A stretch of 64,000 nucleotides of DNA from Selaginella tamariscina. Taxonomy: Eukaryota > Streptophyta > Lycopodiopsida > Selaginellales > Selaginellaceae. Where the stretch lies: assembly GCA_003024785.1 (NCBI GenBank), contig PUQB01000041.1:834750-898749 (forward strand). Reading direction: 5' to 3'. The translations under genes were made by a program, and so were the position numbers. Positions 47,436-58,690 of the stretch are shown here, in pieces (within the stretch, counting starts at the first letter, position 1; each line of letters starts with the position of its first letter). Under the pieces are notes generated by a model, which was given only the letters and a program-made list of their open reading frames with translations, made no database searches and was not told where the DNA came from.

Positions 47436-48405
47436 CTAAAGACGAGTTCCACGAGTCTTGGGACCTGGTTTAGCAGGATAATGCCGATGGAAGGCAGCAA
47501 CCTTGGAAGAAGCATGGAGTAAGTTGGATGCAGGTTCCCAAGTGCGATCAGTAGGCAAGTACCCTTTCCAATCCACCAAGTATTGGAGTTGGTGACGATG
47601 AAGACAAGAGTCAAGGATGGCTGCGACTTCGTACTCAGGTTCCGTGTTAATGACCACAGGGGGGGAGGAGAAGAAACACGACCGGGAAGGGAAGAAGGAT
47701 GATACGGCTCCAACAAAAGAGGTGTGAAACACAGGATGAAGTTTCACCGTGGATGGTAACTCGAGTCGGAAAGCTACAGGATTTACCTCCGCCACGATCC
47801 TATAAGGGCCCAATCGTTGAAAATCCAACTTAGAAGAAGGCCTGTTGGTGCGAATGTGTCGACGAAGAAGCCACACGAGATCACCAATCTTGTATGCAGG
47901 TGCCGGCTGACAGTGAGCATCAGCATGATGCTTGTATCGTTCCTGTGCCTATTGAAGATGAACCTGGAGATCATCCTGTACCTGCCGAAGATGCTGAAGA
48001 CGATCCTGTACTGCAGGAGCGGAAGAAGGAGAAGCGGAGGAGCAAAGTCAAAACGTGGATGGTGGCCTGTTAAGAGCAAAGAAGGTGTCTGTCCTGTAGA
48101 TGCGTGGATGGAGTTGTTGTAGGCAAACTCCGCCATTGGAAGGAGGTCCAACCAGTTGTCCTGCTGGTAACTGATGAAGCAACGAAGATACTGTTCTAAG
48201 GTCTGAATTGTGCGTTCGGACTGCCCATCGGTTTGTGGGTGATATCCTGAAGAAAGATCCGCTTTGACCTGTAGACTCCGAAGAAGCTCTCGCCAAAACT
48301 TGGACATGAATTGTGGACCTCGATCGGAAACAATGCTCTCAGGAGGGAACCATGATGTCGGAACACCTCGCGGATCACCAACTCGGCAGTTGTCTGACCT
48401 GTAGC
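47436..48405 (-). pseudogene. integrase C-terminus and chromodomain of A copy 3
   Basis: Minus-strand text includes GYHPQTDGQSERTIQTLEQY, AEFAYNNSIHASTGQTP, the SKLDFQRLGPYRIV domain and, at the end, the chromodomain words EPEYEVAAILDS and YLVDWKGYLPTDRTWEPASN. Confidence 0.8.
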
Positions 48406-48452
48406 AGTCATAGTAAAAACTATGACACACAATTGTCAGAGTTTTTTACCTG
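48406..48452 (+). repeat. end of a family C element inside A copy 3
   Basis: The gypsy sequence ends at GTAGC and the 20 bp palindrome GTCATAGTAAAAACTATGAC follows (48407-48426), then ACACAATTGTCAGAG-TTTTTTACCTG, the start of family C as at 12315. The N run begins directly after it. Confidence 0.65.
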
Positions 48453-48557
48453 NNNNNNNNNNNNNNNNNNNNNNNNNNNNNNNNNNNNNNNNNNNNNNNN
48501 NNNNNNNNNNNNNNNNNNNNNNNNNNNNNNNNNNNNNNNNNNNNNNNNNNNNNNNNN
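48453..48557. other. assembly gap (105 N)
   Basis: Unresolved bases. By comparison with A copy 1, about 165 bp of integrase sequence around it is also absent, so the true content is not just these 105 positions. Confidence 0.95.
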
Positions 48558-49500
48558 CCAGGGTGCATGATGAGGCATCTTCGACCTGCTACAAGTGTCA
48601 CAACTCCGTACAAACCTCTCCACAAAACCTCGCAACCCAGGCCACCAATAGTTGCGAGTCACCAATTCCACTGTCTTGGCCACACCAAAATGTCCTGTAG
48701 CCGGGGTATCATGACAATCCTGTACCACACGAGTCCTGAAATACCAACAGGAACGTACAGGAGACCTTCCCGGTACAGGAGTCCATCCTGTATGGTGAAC
48801 AGGTTGTAGTCTGGACGGGAACTGGAGGAAGAGGAACTTGCAACGTCAGGATGAATGTGTGAGAACACATTCTTTGCCAAGTCGTCTGTAGCCAACTGCG
48901 AACGGACGTCCTGTAGGAGTGTTGAATTTGCTGAGCCTGATGCTGCCGCAAGCCGGAAACGATCAGGACCCAACAACACTTGCCCTTTGACAGTCAAATG
49001 CAGGATCGCCCGGGCTTGGTGCAAGGTAAGAGCGCCTAGACAATGCGTCCGCCTTGCCATTCCGAAAGCCGGGCCTGTAGACGATGACGAAGTCAAAACG
49101 TGATAGGAACTCTGCCCACCTAGCCTGTCGCCGACTGAGGACCCGAGCCGTTTGAAAGTACTCCAGGTTCTTGTGATCCGTAAGAACTTGTACAGGATGT
49201 GCAGCACCTTCCAGGAAATGCCGCCACTCCTCAAACGAATCCACAATGGCCTTGAGTTCCTTGTCATGAATCTCGTAGTTGATCTCCGCCGACAGGAACT
49301 TACGAGAGTGAAAAGCTACAGGATGAAGCAACTTGTCCTCTCCAACTTGCGATAGGACGGATCCTACTGCAAAATCCGAGGCATCTGCTTCAATGAAGAA
49401 AGGATGAGAAGGGTCAGGATGTGCTAAAATCGGAGCTGTCGTGAAAACGTCCTTGAGTGTTGTGAACGCGTGTTCCGCCTTGTCGGACCAAGAGAAAAGT
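48558..49500 (-). pseudogene. integrase zinc-binding part and RNase H of A copy 3
   Basis: HFGVAKTVELVTRNYWWPGL and CDTCSRSK at 48560-48700, and RNase H text ([47 protein letters not shown]) at 48990-49420. Confidence 0.82.
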
Positions 49501-50370
49501 CCTGTGCGCTTGGTGAGTTCTGTGAGTGGAAGTACACGCTTGGAGAAGTCCTGTATGAACCGCCTGTAGAAGTTTGCAAAGCCAAGGAAACATTGTACAT
49601 CTCGTACCGACTTGGGCCTCTCCCACTCCACGATGGTCTTCACCTTGTGCATGTCCATGGAAACGCCAGCAGGAGAGACGATGTAGCCCAAGAACTCCAC
49701 CGAATCCCTATCGAAAAAACACTTCTCCAACTTCGCGTACAGGCCATGCTCGCGAAGCCGCTCTAAAACTAGTCGTACATGCTTGTCATGTGCCGCCTGG
49801 TCCTTGGAGAAAATCAAGATGTCGTCGAGGTAGATCACCACAAACTGGTCCAAGAAGTCACGGAAAATGTCGTTCACCATGTGTTGGAACAGCTGGGGCA
49901 TTGGTAAGGCCGAAAGGCATTACCGTGTACTCAAAATGTCCATACCTTGTACGAAAGGCAGTCTTCCACTCATCGCCGGGACGAATCCGTACAAGGTTGT
50001 AGGCTCCTCGTAAGTCGATCTTCGTGAACACCTTTGCTCCTCGCAGCCGATCGAGAAGTTCCGGGATCAATGGCAACGGGTACCGATTCCGAATGGTGAC
50101 TTGATTCAAACCCCTGTAGTCCACAACCAAACGTAAACTCCCATCCTTCTTCTTGACAAAGAAGATAGGAGCTCCTGCAGGGGACTTTGAGTGACGAATG
50201 AAGCCGGATGCCAAGTTGTCCTCGATGTACTGACGAAGAACCTCCAACTCTGTGGGTGACAATGCAAATCGGTCCGAATGGTGGAGTCTTTCCTTCCGCA
50301 AGATCAATAGGACAGTCGTAGGACCTGTGAACAGGAAGAACTGCAGCCTTGTGCTTGTCAAAAACGTCCT
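49501..50370 (-). pseudogene. reverse transcriptase of A copy 3
   Basis: [49 protein letters not shown] and YLDD at 49832-49821, then [15 protein letters not shown] and [15 protein letters not shown]. Fossil. Confidence 0.85.
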
Positions 50371-51400
50371 TAAAGTCGTGGTACTTGGATGGTAGGGAAG
50401 AAGGAGGAGAAGGAGAAGGAGAAGGAGAAAAAACAGGGAGTCGGATACAGGAAAGGTAGAAGAGGACGTAGGAGTTACTTGAAAGGCAAAAAGGTGGAAG
50501 GAGCAGGATCAGTGGCGAGTTCATGCATGGTAGTGGTAAGAACTCGGAGAGGAGAAGGAGGGAGCTGTGACTGAAAAAGAGGAAGGATCTTGGGGGATGG
50601 AACAGAAGCAGGGTAACAGAAAGAAGCAGGATTGGAAAAAACCTGTGTGGTGTTGATGAGTGTACAGGATTGGAAGAATCCTGTACAGGAGTCCGTGGTT
50701 GCGCAAGAGTGGAAGAAGCCTGCGAATGTGCTGACGAATCAACAGGAGGTGGATCCTGTTGAGGAGGAACCTTCGACACTGATACAGGATTGGAAGAACC
50801 CTGTACAGGACACCGCAAACTTACAGGAGGGGAGAGCCTGCGGATGTGCTGAGGAACTGACATGAGGTGAATCCTGTCGAGGAGGAGTCTTCAACACTGG
50901 TACAGGAACAGGCACGGTCAATCCTGTAGCTTGTACTGCCTCAGATACTAAGGATGTATCCTGCACGCAGGAAGGTACAGGATTGATCCTAGAGTTGGAG
51001 AGGAAAACGTGAGCGTCCTAGACCTCCAGTCGATCTGCGGATTTGCAACAACGAACCATGGCATGCCCAAAATGATGGGAGTCGACCGAGTCTTGATCAA
51101 GTTGAAGGAAATTGAACAGTTGAATGTGCCATACCTGCAGGAGAGAGGTTCGGTAGCATGGGTAACTGCACCAGAAGCAATTAGACGCCCATCGGCCACC
51201 TCTACAGGAACTGCACGCTTCAACTTCACCACCGAAATGCCATGTTGAGTTGCAAACGTGTCATCCATGAAGCATGCATTTGCACCAGTGTCTAACAAGG
51301 CAAACTCCATGAGCTCTCGATTATTAAGATGAATGTGTACAGGAAACTTAAGTGATGGGATGGTATGAGCAGCACCAATGGAGCCTGCACCTACGTCCAA
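50371..51400 (-). pseudogene. protease and Ser/Pro linker of A copy 3
   Basis: ALLDTGANACFMDDTFATQH and ILGMPWFVVANPQIDW mark the protease (51400-50948). The linker toward reverse transcriptase is repetitive (PVQGSSNPVSVSK-type units). Confidence 0.78.
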
Positions 51401-51411
51401 CTTCGCGGCTC

Positions 51412-52389
51412 CTAGACGAAGTGGACATTGGAGTTTTCCGACTGAACTTCAGCTTCAACTTCACGCGTCTTGAAGTTCCTGGCTTTAATAGGACAATCTG
51501 CCACCTTGTGTCCTGCTCCACCACAATACAAGCACAGGTTCTCACTGCGACGACGTTGCTTCTCAGCAGCGGAAAGAGAGCCACGCTTGGATTTCTCAAC
51601 CTCCATAGGAACTACTCCAGAAGGTGGTGCAGGAACATGTACCACAGCTGCAGGATTGGTTTGCAGGAACTGCTGACGGGATCTTTCCTGACGACGCTCG
51701 AACAAACGGTTGTCGCAACGAACAGCTTGTTGCATGATCTCCGCTAATGTTTGGGCATCCGGTAACGTAAGGAGAAGGTCCTTCACGTCGTCCCTCAACC
51801 CAAAACGGAAGTGTTCGATCAATGCAGTCTCGTCCCATGGAATGTTCGTGCAAAGTTGCTGAAATTCGGATGCATAGACGGAAGCTGGTCGGGATCCTTG
51901 AGTGAGCTTCCGTAACTTCGTGCATGCAGAACGGTACTTATCAGGATCTCCAAAACAGGCTTCAAAGGCAGCCACGAAACCTTCAAAGTCTTCCATCAGT
52001 GGATCGTCACGCTCCAGCAAGGGGGCAACCCAAGCCCGTGGAGATCCACTTAGTAAGGATGCCAAAAGACCCACCTTTTGAGCATCAGTCGAGTAGCGCC
52101 GTGGTTGCATACGGATCAAGAGTCGGATCTGATTCAGGAAACCTTGGAAATCGGCACGATTACCACTGAACTTCTCTGGCATGCTAACCTTCGGCTCCGA
52201 AGAAAAGTTTGATGAAGAGGAAACCACCGATGCCTGGGAGAGAGCCTGCGCAGCAGCCTTGGAGGATGCATCAGCAGCTGCATGTGCCGCAGTGGTGGAA
52301 CCTTGCAGGTCGGTGACCACTTGGCGCAAAGTGGCCAGCTCATGAAGTAGCATTTGGTGCTCGTGTTGAAAATGCTCAAAATCAGCCAT
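51412..52389 (-). pseudogene. gag of A copy 3
   Basis: A continuous frame of 325 codons, with the same architecture as the gag of copy 2: N-terminal helical segment, sushi-like capsid region, CCHC knuckle CLYCGGAGHKVADC. Belongs to a fossil element. Confidence 0.87.
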
Positions 52390-52482
52390 GATCTAGGAAA
52401 GAAAAAAGGAGGAAAATGAAGGAAAGGAATCAAGAAAAAGGTAGCTGGAAAACGGAGAACTATGAAGCAGTTACTATCAAAC

Positions 52483-53139
52483 TGTCAAGCCACGATCCAG
52501 GAAACAGGAAGAGAGCAGGATTCCAAGGACATGAAGGCTTGACTCAGGAACAGGACCGAGAGCAGGACAGGAACAGGAATAGGAACAGGACGGATCTAGG
52601 AGTAGGACAGGATAGGATAGGATCCGGGAGCAAGACAGGAAAGCACAGGATAGGATCCGGGAGCAAAACAGGAACAGGACAGGATCCCGGAGCAGGACAG
52701 GATCCAGGAACAGGACAGGAAATAGGAGCGAGACAGGAACAGGACAGGAAACAAGACAAGACAAGATTGATCGTAGTAAGACTGGTGTTGATAGTAACTG
52801 ATTGTACAACAATTAGGTCGGAGCTTTTATGCTCACAACTCCAAGAGCTAATCTAGGCATGCATGCAAAAGGCATGCATGCAAAAGTGGTTGCATGCATG
52901 CAAAAGTGATTGCATGCATGCAGAGGCTAAGATGAGTCCACATGTCCCTTATCCTCTAGGCATATCCTGTGGATATCCTGTAGAATATCCTGCAACCGAA
53001 TCATGTGTCCGGAATCCTGGTAGGAGTATCCTATAGGAAAATCCTGCAACCCATATCCTGTATCCGGAATCCTGTAGGAAAGTCCTGCAACCCATGTCCT
53101 GTATCCGGAATCCTGTATTCTGTATATCGGGTCGTGACA
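52483..53139 (-). repeat. 5' LTR of A copy 3
   Basis: TGTCA...TGACA ends with four CATGCATG units near 52857-52922. The primer site CAGTTACTATCAA (52468-52480) is complementary to TTGATAGTAACTG at 52788-52800 in the R region (plus-strand coordinates). Confidence 0.87.
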
Positions 53140-53259
53140 CAATCTACTTCACTACAAACCTATGGACCTTTTCACTCCTTACTTTCCAATTGTGAAATTG
53201 GCCCATGCAATTTTCAAACTTGCGACCTTCGCATATGCTCTGATCAACTAAAACATTTA
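53140..53259. other. short spacer
   Basis: Flank of A copy 3; nothing recognisable. Confidence 0.5.
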
Positions 53260-55300
53260 ACATCTAAAGAATATCTATTAAGAAGCGAAAAGAAAGCTAT
53301 CTACGAGTGATACTAGGAATATCTATTGACAAGTGGGACACCCTATTTTAGGAGTGATCTTAGGAATATCTATTGAGAAGCAAGAGACACTATTCTATGA
53401 GTGATACTAGGAATATCTATGAAAAGTGGGAAACACTATTCTATGAGTGGATATTGAGAATATCTATTAAGAAGTGAGAGACGCCATTTTTTATGAGTGA
53501 TATTAGGAATATCTATTGGGAAGCAGAGACATTATTTTAGGAGTCGAAGAATTTAGGAATATCTATTAAAGAAGCAGGAAACACTATTCTAGGATTGATC
53601 CTACAAATATCTATTGGGAAGCGAGAGACACTATTTTAGGAGTCGAAAAACCTAAGAATATTTATTAAGAAGTGGGAAACACTATTCTAGGATTGATCCT
53701 ACAAATATCTATTGGGAAGCAGAGAGACATTATTTTAGGAGTCGAAAAACCTAGGAATATTTATTAAGAAGTGGGAAATACTAGTTTACGACTCATCCTA
53801 TGAATATCTATTGGGAAGCGGGAGACATTATTCTAGGAGTGATCCTAGAATATATATTGGGAAGCGGGGGACACAATTCTATAAGTGATCCTAAATATTC
53901 TAAGAGTGACCCTAGGAATATCTATTGGGATGATAGATGCTATTCTAGGAGTGATCCTAGAAATATCTATTAAGATGTGGGGAGATGCCATTGTATGAGT
54001 GATCCTAGGAATATCTATTGAAAAAGTGAGAGATGCAAAGTGATCCTAGGAATATCTATTGAGAAGCGGGAGATGCGGAGTGATCCTAAAAAATAACTAT
54101 TGAGAAATGGGAGATGCTATTTTAAAAAGTCGAAGAACCTAAGAATATTTATTAAGAAGTGAGAGACTCTATTTTAGGATGATCGTAGGAATATCTATTG
54201 GGAAGCGAGAGACATTATTTTAAGAGTCACAGAACCTAGGAATATCTATTAAGAAGTGGAAAACACTATTTTAAAATTGATCCTACGAATATCTATTAGG
54301 AATCAAGATACATTATTCTAAAAGTGATCCTATAATATCTATTGGGAAGCGAGGACGTTATTCTAGAAGTGATCCTAACAATATCTATTAAGAAGCAGGA
54401 GACACTATTCTATGAATGATTACTAGAAATATCTATTGGGAAGTGGGAGACATTATTCTAAGAGTGACCCTAGGAATATCTATTGGGATGCAAGAGACTC
54501 TATTTGAAGAGTGATCTTAGAAATATCTATTAAGACGGGGGAATCACCATTGTATAAATGATCTTAGGAATATCTATTGGGAAGCGAGAGAAGTTGAGTG
54601 ATCCTAGGAATATCTATGAGAAGTGGGAGATGCGGAGCAATCCTAAGAAATATCTATTGAGAAACAAGAGACGCTATTTTGAAAGTCAAAGAACTTAGGA
54701 ATATTTTTTAAGAAGCAAGAGATGCTATTTAGGAGTGATCCTAGGAATATCTATTGAGAAGCAAGAGAAATTATTTCTAAAAGTCGAAGAACTTAGGAAT
54801 ATCTATTGAGAAGTAAGAGATGTTATTTTAGGAGTCAAATAATTCTAGGAATATCTATTGAAAAGCGAAAGACACTATTCTAGGAGTCGAAGAATATGAG
54901 ACACTATTTTAGGAATTGAAAAATTTTTTAAGAATATCTATTAAGAAGCAAGACACTATTCTAGGAGTCGAAGAATATTCTAGGAACATCTATTGAAAAG
55001 TGGGAGATGCTATTATAAGAGTGATCTTAGAAATATCTATTGAGAAGTGGGAGACATTATTCTTAAAGGAATATCTATTAAGAAGCACAAGACACTTTAT
55101 AGAATCTATTGAAAAGAATATTTTAGGGATATCTAGGGCACATTCATGGAGATTTCCTTAGGAGTGATCCTAGGAATATCTATTGAGAAGCAGAAGACAC
55201 TGTTCTAGAATTTATTAAAAAAGAATATTTTAGGAATATTTAGGGCACATAACTTTAACATTCATGGATATTCTAGAAATATTTATTGCAAAATAAGAAA
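53260..55300 (+). repeat. minisatellite array, unit about 45 bp
   Basis: About 40 imperfect units in tandem, each with AGGAATATCTATT(G/A)(G/A)GAAG followed by GAGACACTATTCTAGGAGTGATCCT-like text. Units vary by substitution and by short gains or losses, and longer variants contain GAGTCGAAGAA. No coding pattern. Confidence 0.9.
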
Positions 55301-56026
55301 CACTATGCGAATTCATACCCATTGAAATGTGGGAATTCATATCAATTGGTGGAGTTGCAAAGCATATGCGGTCGTTGGACAAAAGGGTGGTTTGTTTTTG
55401 GCAAGTCTCACCACTTGTTGCCACCATGCTAAGATCTAGGGCTGAATCATAGCCTACTACCCTTCATCAATAATATTCCTTTGTGGGTGCCATGCCCAAC
55501 CACTAAAATTCTTACATCCTCGCCTTGCCTACATATCTCTCCACAAACATCAGTTTTACATCCATCTCACCCATTAAAGGCCCATTATTTGAGTTTGCAC
55601 AAAGCCATATATGGCATTGCTTTTGTCACTTCCTAAAACCCATGCAAAAATAAGGAAGAAGAGCTTCAAAATATTGTTTCATCCTTGGTGAGTGCATGGA
55701 GACGTGCTTGATGTTTTAATCTCTACCATGTATGAGAGTGATATGCATGATTAAATCTAGATACAAGCTCATGAATTACTTAGGAATCCCCTATAAAAGA
55801 GAAAACATGTGAAACACTTTGTGAGAGGTCTTTAACAACACTCAAAATATAATGGTAGACCTCTCTCTATAATAGAAAGAACATGAGATTTATCTCCCTA
55901 TGTTTTCTCTCTAGATCCCTCTCCATGTTCTCTTTCACACACACATTCTCTCTTTGTTCTAACTCTCCTGCATTCTCTCTCTACCTATCTCTATTGTTCT
56001 TTTTTGTGTTTTATCTCTCACTTTGT
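55301..56026. other. unassigned spacer
   Basis: No gene seen. It ends in a CT-rich stretch (about 55860-56020) with many CTCTCT words. Confidence 0.5.
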
Positions 56027-56345
56027 GTCATAGTTTTTACTAAACTTGACCCTTTATTTTGAAGGTTAATTGTTGTTACCTATTGGATTTTGTGATGAAT
56101 CCTAGATGTAGTGAGAAACAACCCCACTTAGTGCACTTAGGTGTTTAAGGGTAGTTCGGCCAGTTATCACTAGATATCTCAAGAAACTCTAGGCAAAGGT
56201 AACATTTACCTTGTAGAAAATTCTCCCCCGGTTTAACGTTCCCAACTAGGTTTCCTCAAGAGTATAGCTGTTAAAAAGAGTTAGGGACACCCCTAAGGTT
56301 GACCTAACCCTAGGTTGTCAATGCAACTTCCAAGTGAAGTGATTC
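56027..56345 (-). repeat. repeat family C, copy 4, partial (reverse)
   Basis: It begins with GTCATAGTTTTTACTA, an eroded form of the family palindrome, then TTGTTGTTACCTATTGGA, CTTAGTGCACTTAGGTGTTTA and CACCCCTAAGGTTGACCTAA, all present in copy 2 in the same order. Confidence 0.6.
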
Positions 56346-56396
56346 TATCATTGGTTTGAGTATGCAAAGATCACTTATTATCACCGATATCATATG

Positions 56397-56721
56397 TGTC
56401 ACAACCCGATGCAAAATATAGGATATGCTTACATGATACGACTTATAGGATACATGATACAGGATATGTCTATAAAATATACCTACAGAATATACCAATA
56501 GGATATGCCTATAGAATATACTTATAGGATATACCTACAGGATAAGGAACATTATTCTTAGCTCATGTCTAAATTAGTTTCTTGGAGTATTATTTTTAGC
56601 TTATGCCTAGATTAGTTCTTGGAGTTGTGAGTATAAAAGCTCCGACTTAATTGTTGTACAATTAGTTACTATCGAGTTAAGCCTTCTTATTCTTATCCTG
56701 CTCTTGGGTCGTGGCTTGACA
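56397..56721 (+). repeat. 5' LTR of A copy 4
   Basis: TGTCACAACCCGAT...GTCGTGGCTTGACA, with the promoter block GAGTATAAAAGCTCCGAC near 56630. It is about half the length of the other A LTRs and lacks their CATGCATG units. Confidence 0.75.
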
Positions 56722-56817
56722 ATTTAATAATAACTGCTTTTATAGCTCTTCAATTTACAATTACTTTTTTTCCTTGGTTCTTCTCCCTTGTTTTCCTCCT
56801 TTTTTCTTTCACAGATC

Positions 56818-57790
56818 ATGGCAGATTTTGAGTAATTTCAACACGAGCATCAAATGTTGCTTCATGAGTTGGCCACTTTGTGCCAAGTGGTCACAAATAT
56901 GCAAGGTTCCACCAGCGCGGCACATGCAGCTGATGATGCATCCTCCAAGGTTGCTGCGCAGGCTCTCTCTCAAGCATCCATGGTTCCCTCCCATCAAACT
57001 TTTCTTCGGAGCCAAAGATAAGCATGTTGAAGAAGTTCGGCGGCAATCGCGCCGATTTCCAAGGTTTCCTGAATTAAATTAAGCTTTTGATCCGCATGTA
57101 ACCACACCACTACTCGACTAATGCACAAAAGGTTGGCCTTTTGGCATCCTTATTAATTGGATCCCCACGAGCTTGGGTTGCCCCTCTGCTGGAGCGTAAC
57201 AAACCCATTGATGAAAGACTTTGAAGGATTCGTAACTGCCTTTGAAGCTTGCTTTGGAGATCCCGATAAGTACCGTTCCACATGCACAAAGTTAAGGAAG
57301 CTTGCACAAGGATCCCAACCAATTTTCGTTTATACATCCAAATTTCAGCAACTTTGCACAAACATTCCATGGGACGAGACTGCATTAATCGAACACTTTC
57401 ATTTTGGGTTGAGGGATGATGTGAAGGATCTTCTCCTTACGTTACTGGATGCCAACCTTAGCAGAGATCATGCAACAGGCCATTCACTGTGACAACCGTT
57501 TGTTCGAACGTCATTAAGAAAAATCCCGTCAGCAGTTCCTGCAAGCCAATCATGTAGCTGTAGCACATGTTTCTACGACATCCTTTGGAGTAGTTCCTAT
57601 GGAGGTCGACAAATATAAGCATGGCCCACTTTCAACTACTGAGAAGCAACGTTGTCATGGTGAGAACTTATGCTTGTATTGTGGTGAAGCAGGATACAAG
57701 GTGGTAAAATGTCATGTTAAAGCCAGGAAGTTCAAGATGCATGAAGTTGAAGTTGAAGTTTAGTCAAAAAACTTCAATGTCCACTTCGTT
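56818..57790 (+). pseudogene. gag of A copy 4
   Basis: Text such as FEGFVTAFEACFGDPDKYRS, QQLCTNIPWDETALIEHF and a zinc knuckle CLYCGEAGYKVVKC match the gags of the younger copies. Strongly decayed. Confidence 0.7.
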
Positions 57791-58690
57791 TAGGAGCTGC
57801 GAAGTTGGACGTAGGTGCAGGCTCCATTGATGTTGTTCACACCATTTTATCACTCAAGTTTCATGTACACATTCACTTCAATAATTGAGAGCTCAAGGAG
57901 TCTGCCCTGTTATACACTGGTGCAAATGCATGCTTCATAGATGACACTTTTGCAGCTCAACATGGCATTCCGGGGGTAAAGTTGAAGTGTGCAGTTCCTA
58001 TAGAAGTCATAGATGGTCGTTTAATTGTTTCTAGTGTAGTTACCCATGTTATCACACTCTCTCTTGCACCCATGGCGCATTCAATTGTTCAATTTTCTTC
58101 AACTTAATCAAGACTTAGACGACTCTCATTGTTTTCGGCATGCCATGGTTCGTGGTTGCAAATCCTCATATTGACTGGAGGTTTAGGATGCTCACGTTTT
58201 CCTCTCCAACAGCCAAGATTAATCTTGTACCTTCCTATGTACAGGATATGACCTTAGTGTCTGAGACAATACAAGCTATAGGATTGATTGTGCCTGTTCC
58301 TGTATCAATGTCGAAGGTTACTCCTCGATAGAATCCACCTCCTGTCAATTCATCAGCACATTCGCAGGCTCTCCTCACTCTTGTGCATTCACAGACTTTT
58401 GTACAGGGTTCTTCCAATCTTGTACACTCGTCAACATCAGCACAGGTTTTCCCCAATCTTACCTCTTTTCATTACTCTACTTCTGTTCCATCTTCCAAGA
58501 TCCTTTCTCTTTTTCATTCACAACTCTCTCCTTCTCCTCTCCATGTTCTTACCACTACTATGCATGAACTTGCCACTGATCCTGTTCCTTTTCATCTTTT
58601 TGCTTTTCAAATAACTCCTACGTCCTCTTCTACCTCTCATGTTTTTCAATCTCCTTCTCTTTTTCTTACTTCTTCCCTGCCATCCAAGTA
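57791..58690 (+). pseudogene. protease and linker of A copy 4
   Basis: A YTGANACFIDD-like active-site region near 57910-57950 and PWFVVANPHIDW at about 58143, then a Ser/Pro-rich linker as in the other copies. Confidence 0.6.

Larger units (their letters stand above)
46774..53139 (-). mobile_element. A copy 3: Ty3/Gypsy chromovirus (minus strand), with assembly gap
   Basis: Fossil family A element of about 6.4 kb with both LTRs, gag, protease, reverse transcriptase, RNase H, integrase and chromodomain. It is close to copy 2 in sequence. Its flanks CAATT (46766-46770) and CAATC (53140 on) may be a worn target duplication. A run of N and a piece of family C interrupt the integrase region. It looks fairly whole otherwise, with a few breaks. 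Confidence 0.85.

Noticed and set aside
53260-55300. CRISPR-like or centromeric array
   Set aside because: Unit variation is gradual with no distinct constant repeat and unique spacers, and the unit of about 45 bp is short for a plant centromere satellite; minisatellite is the simpler reading.
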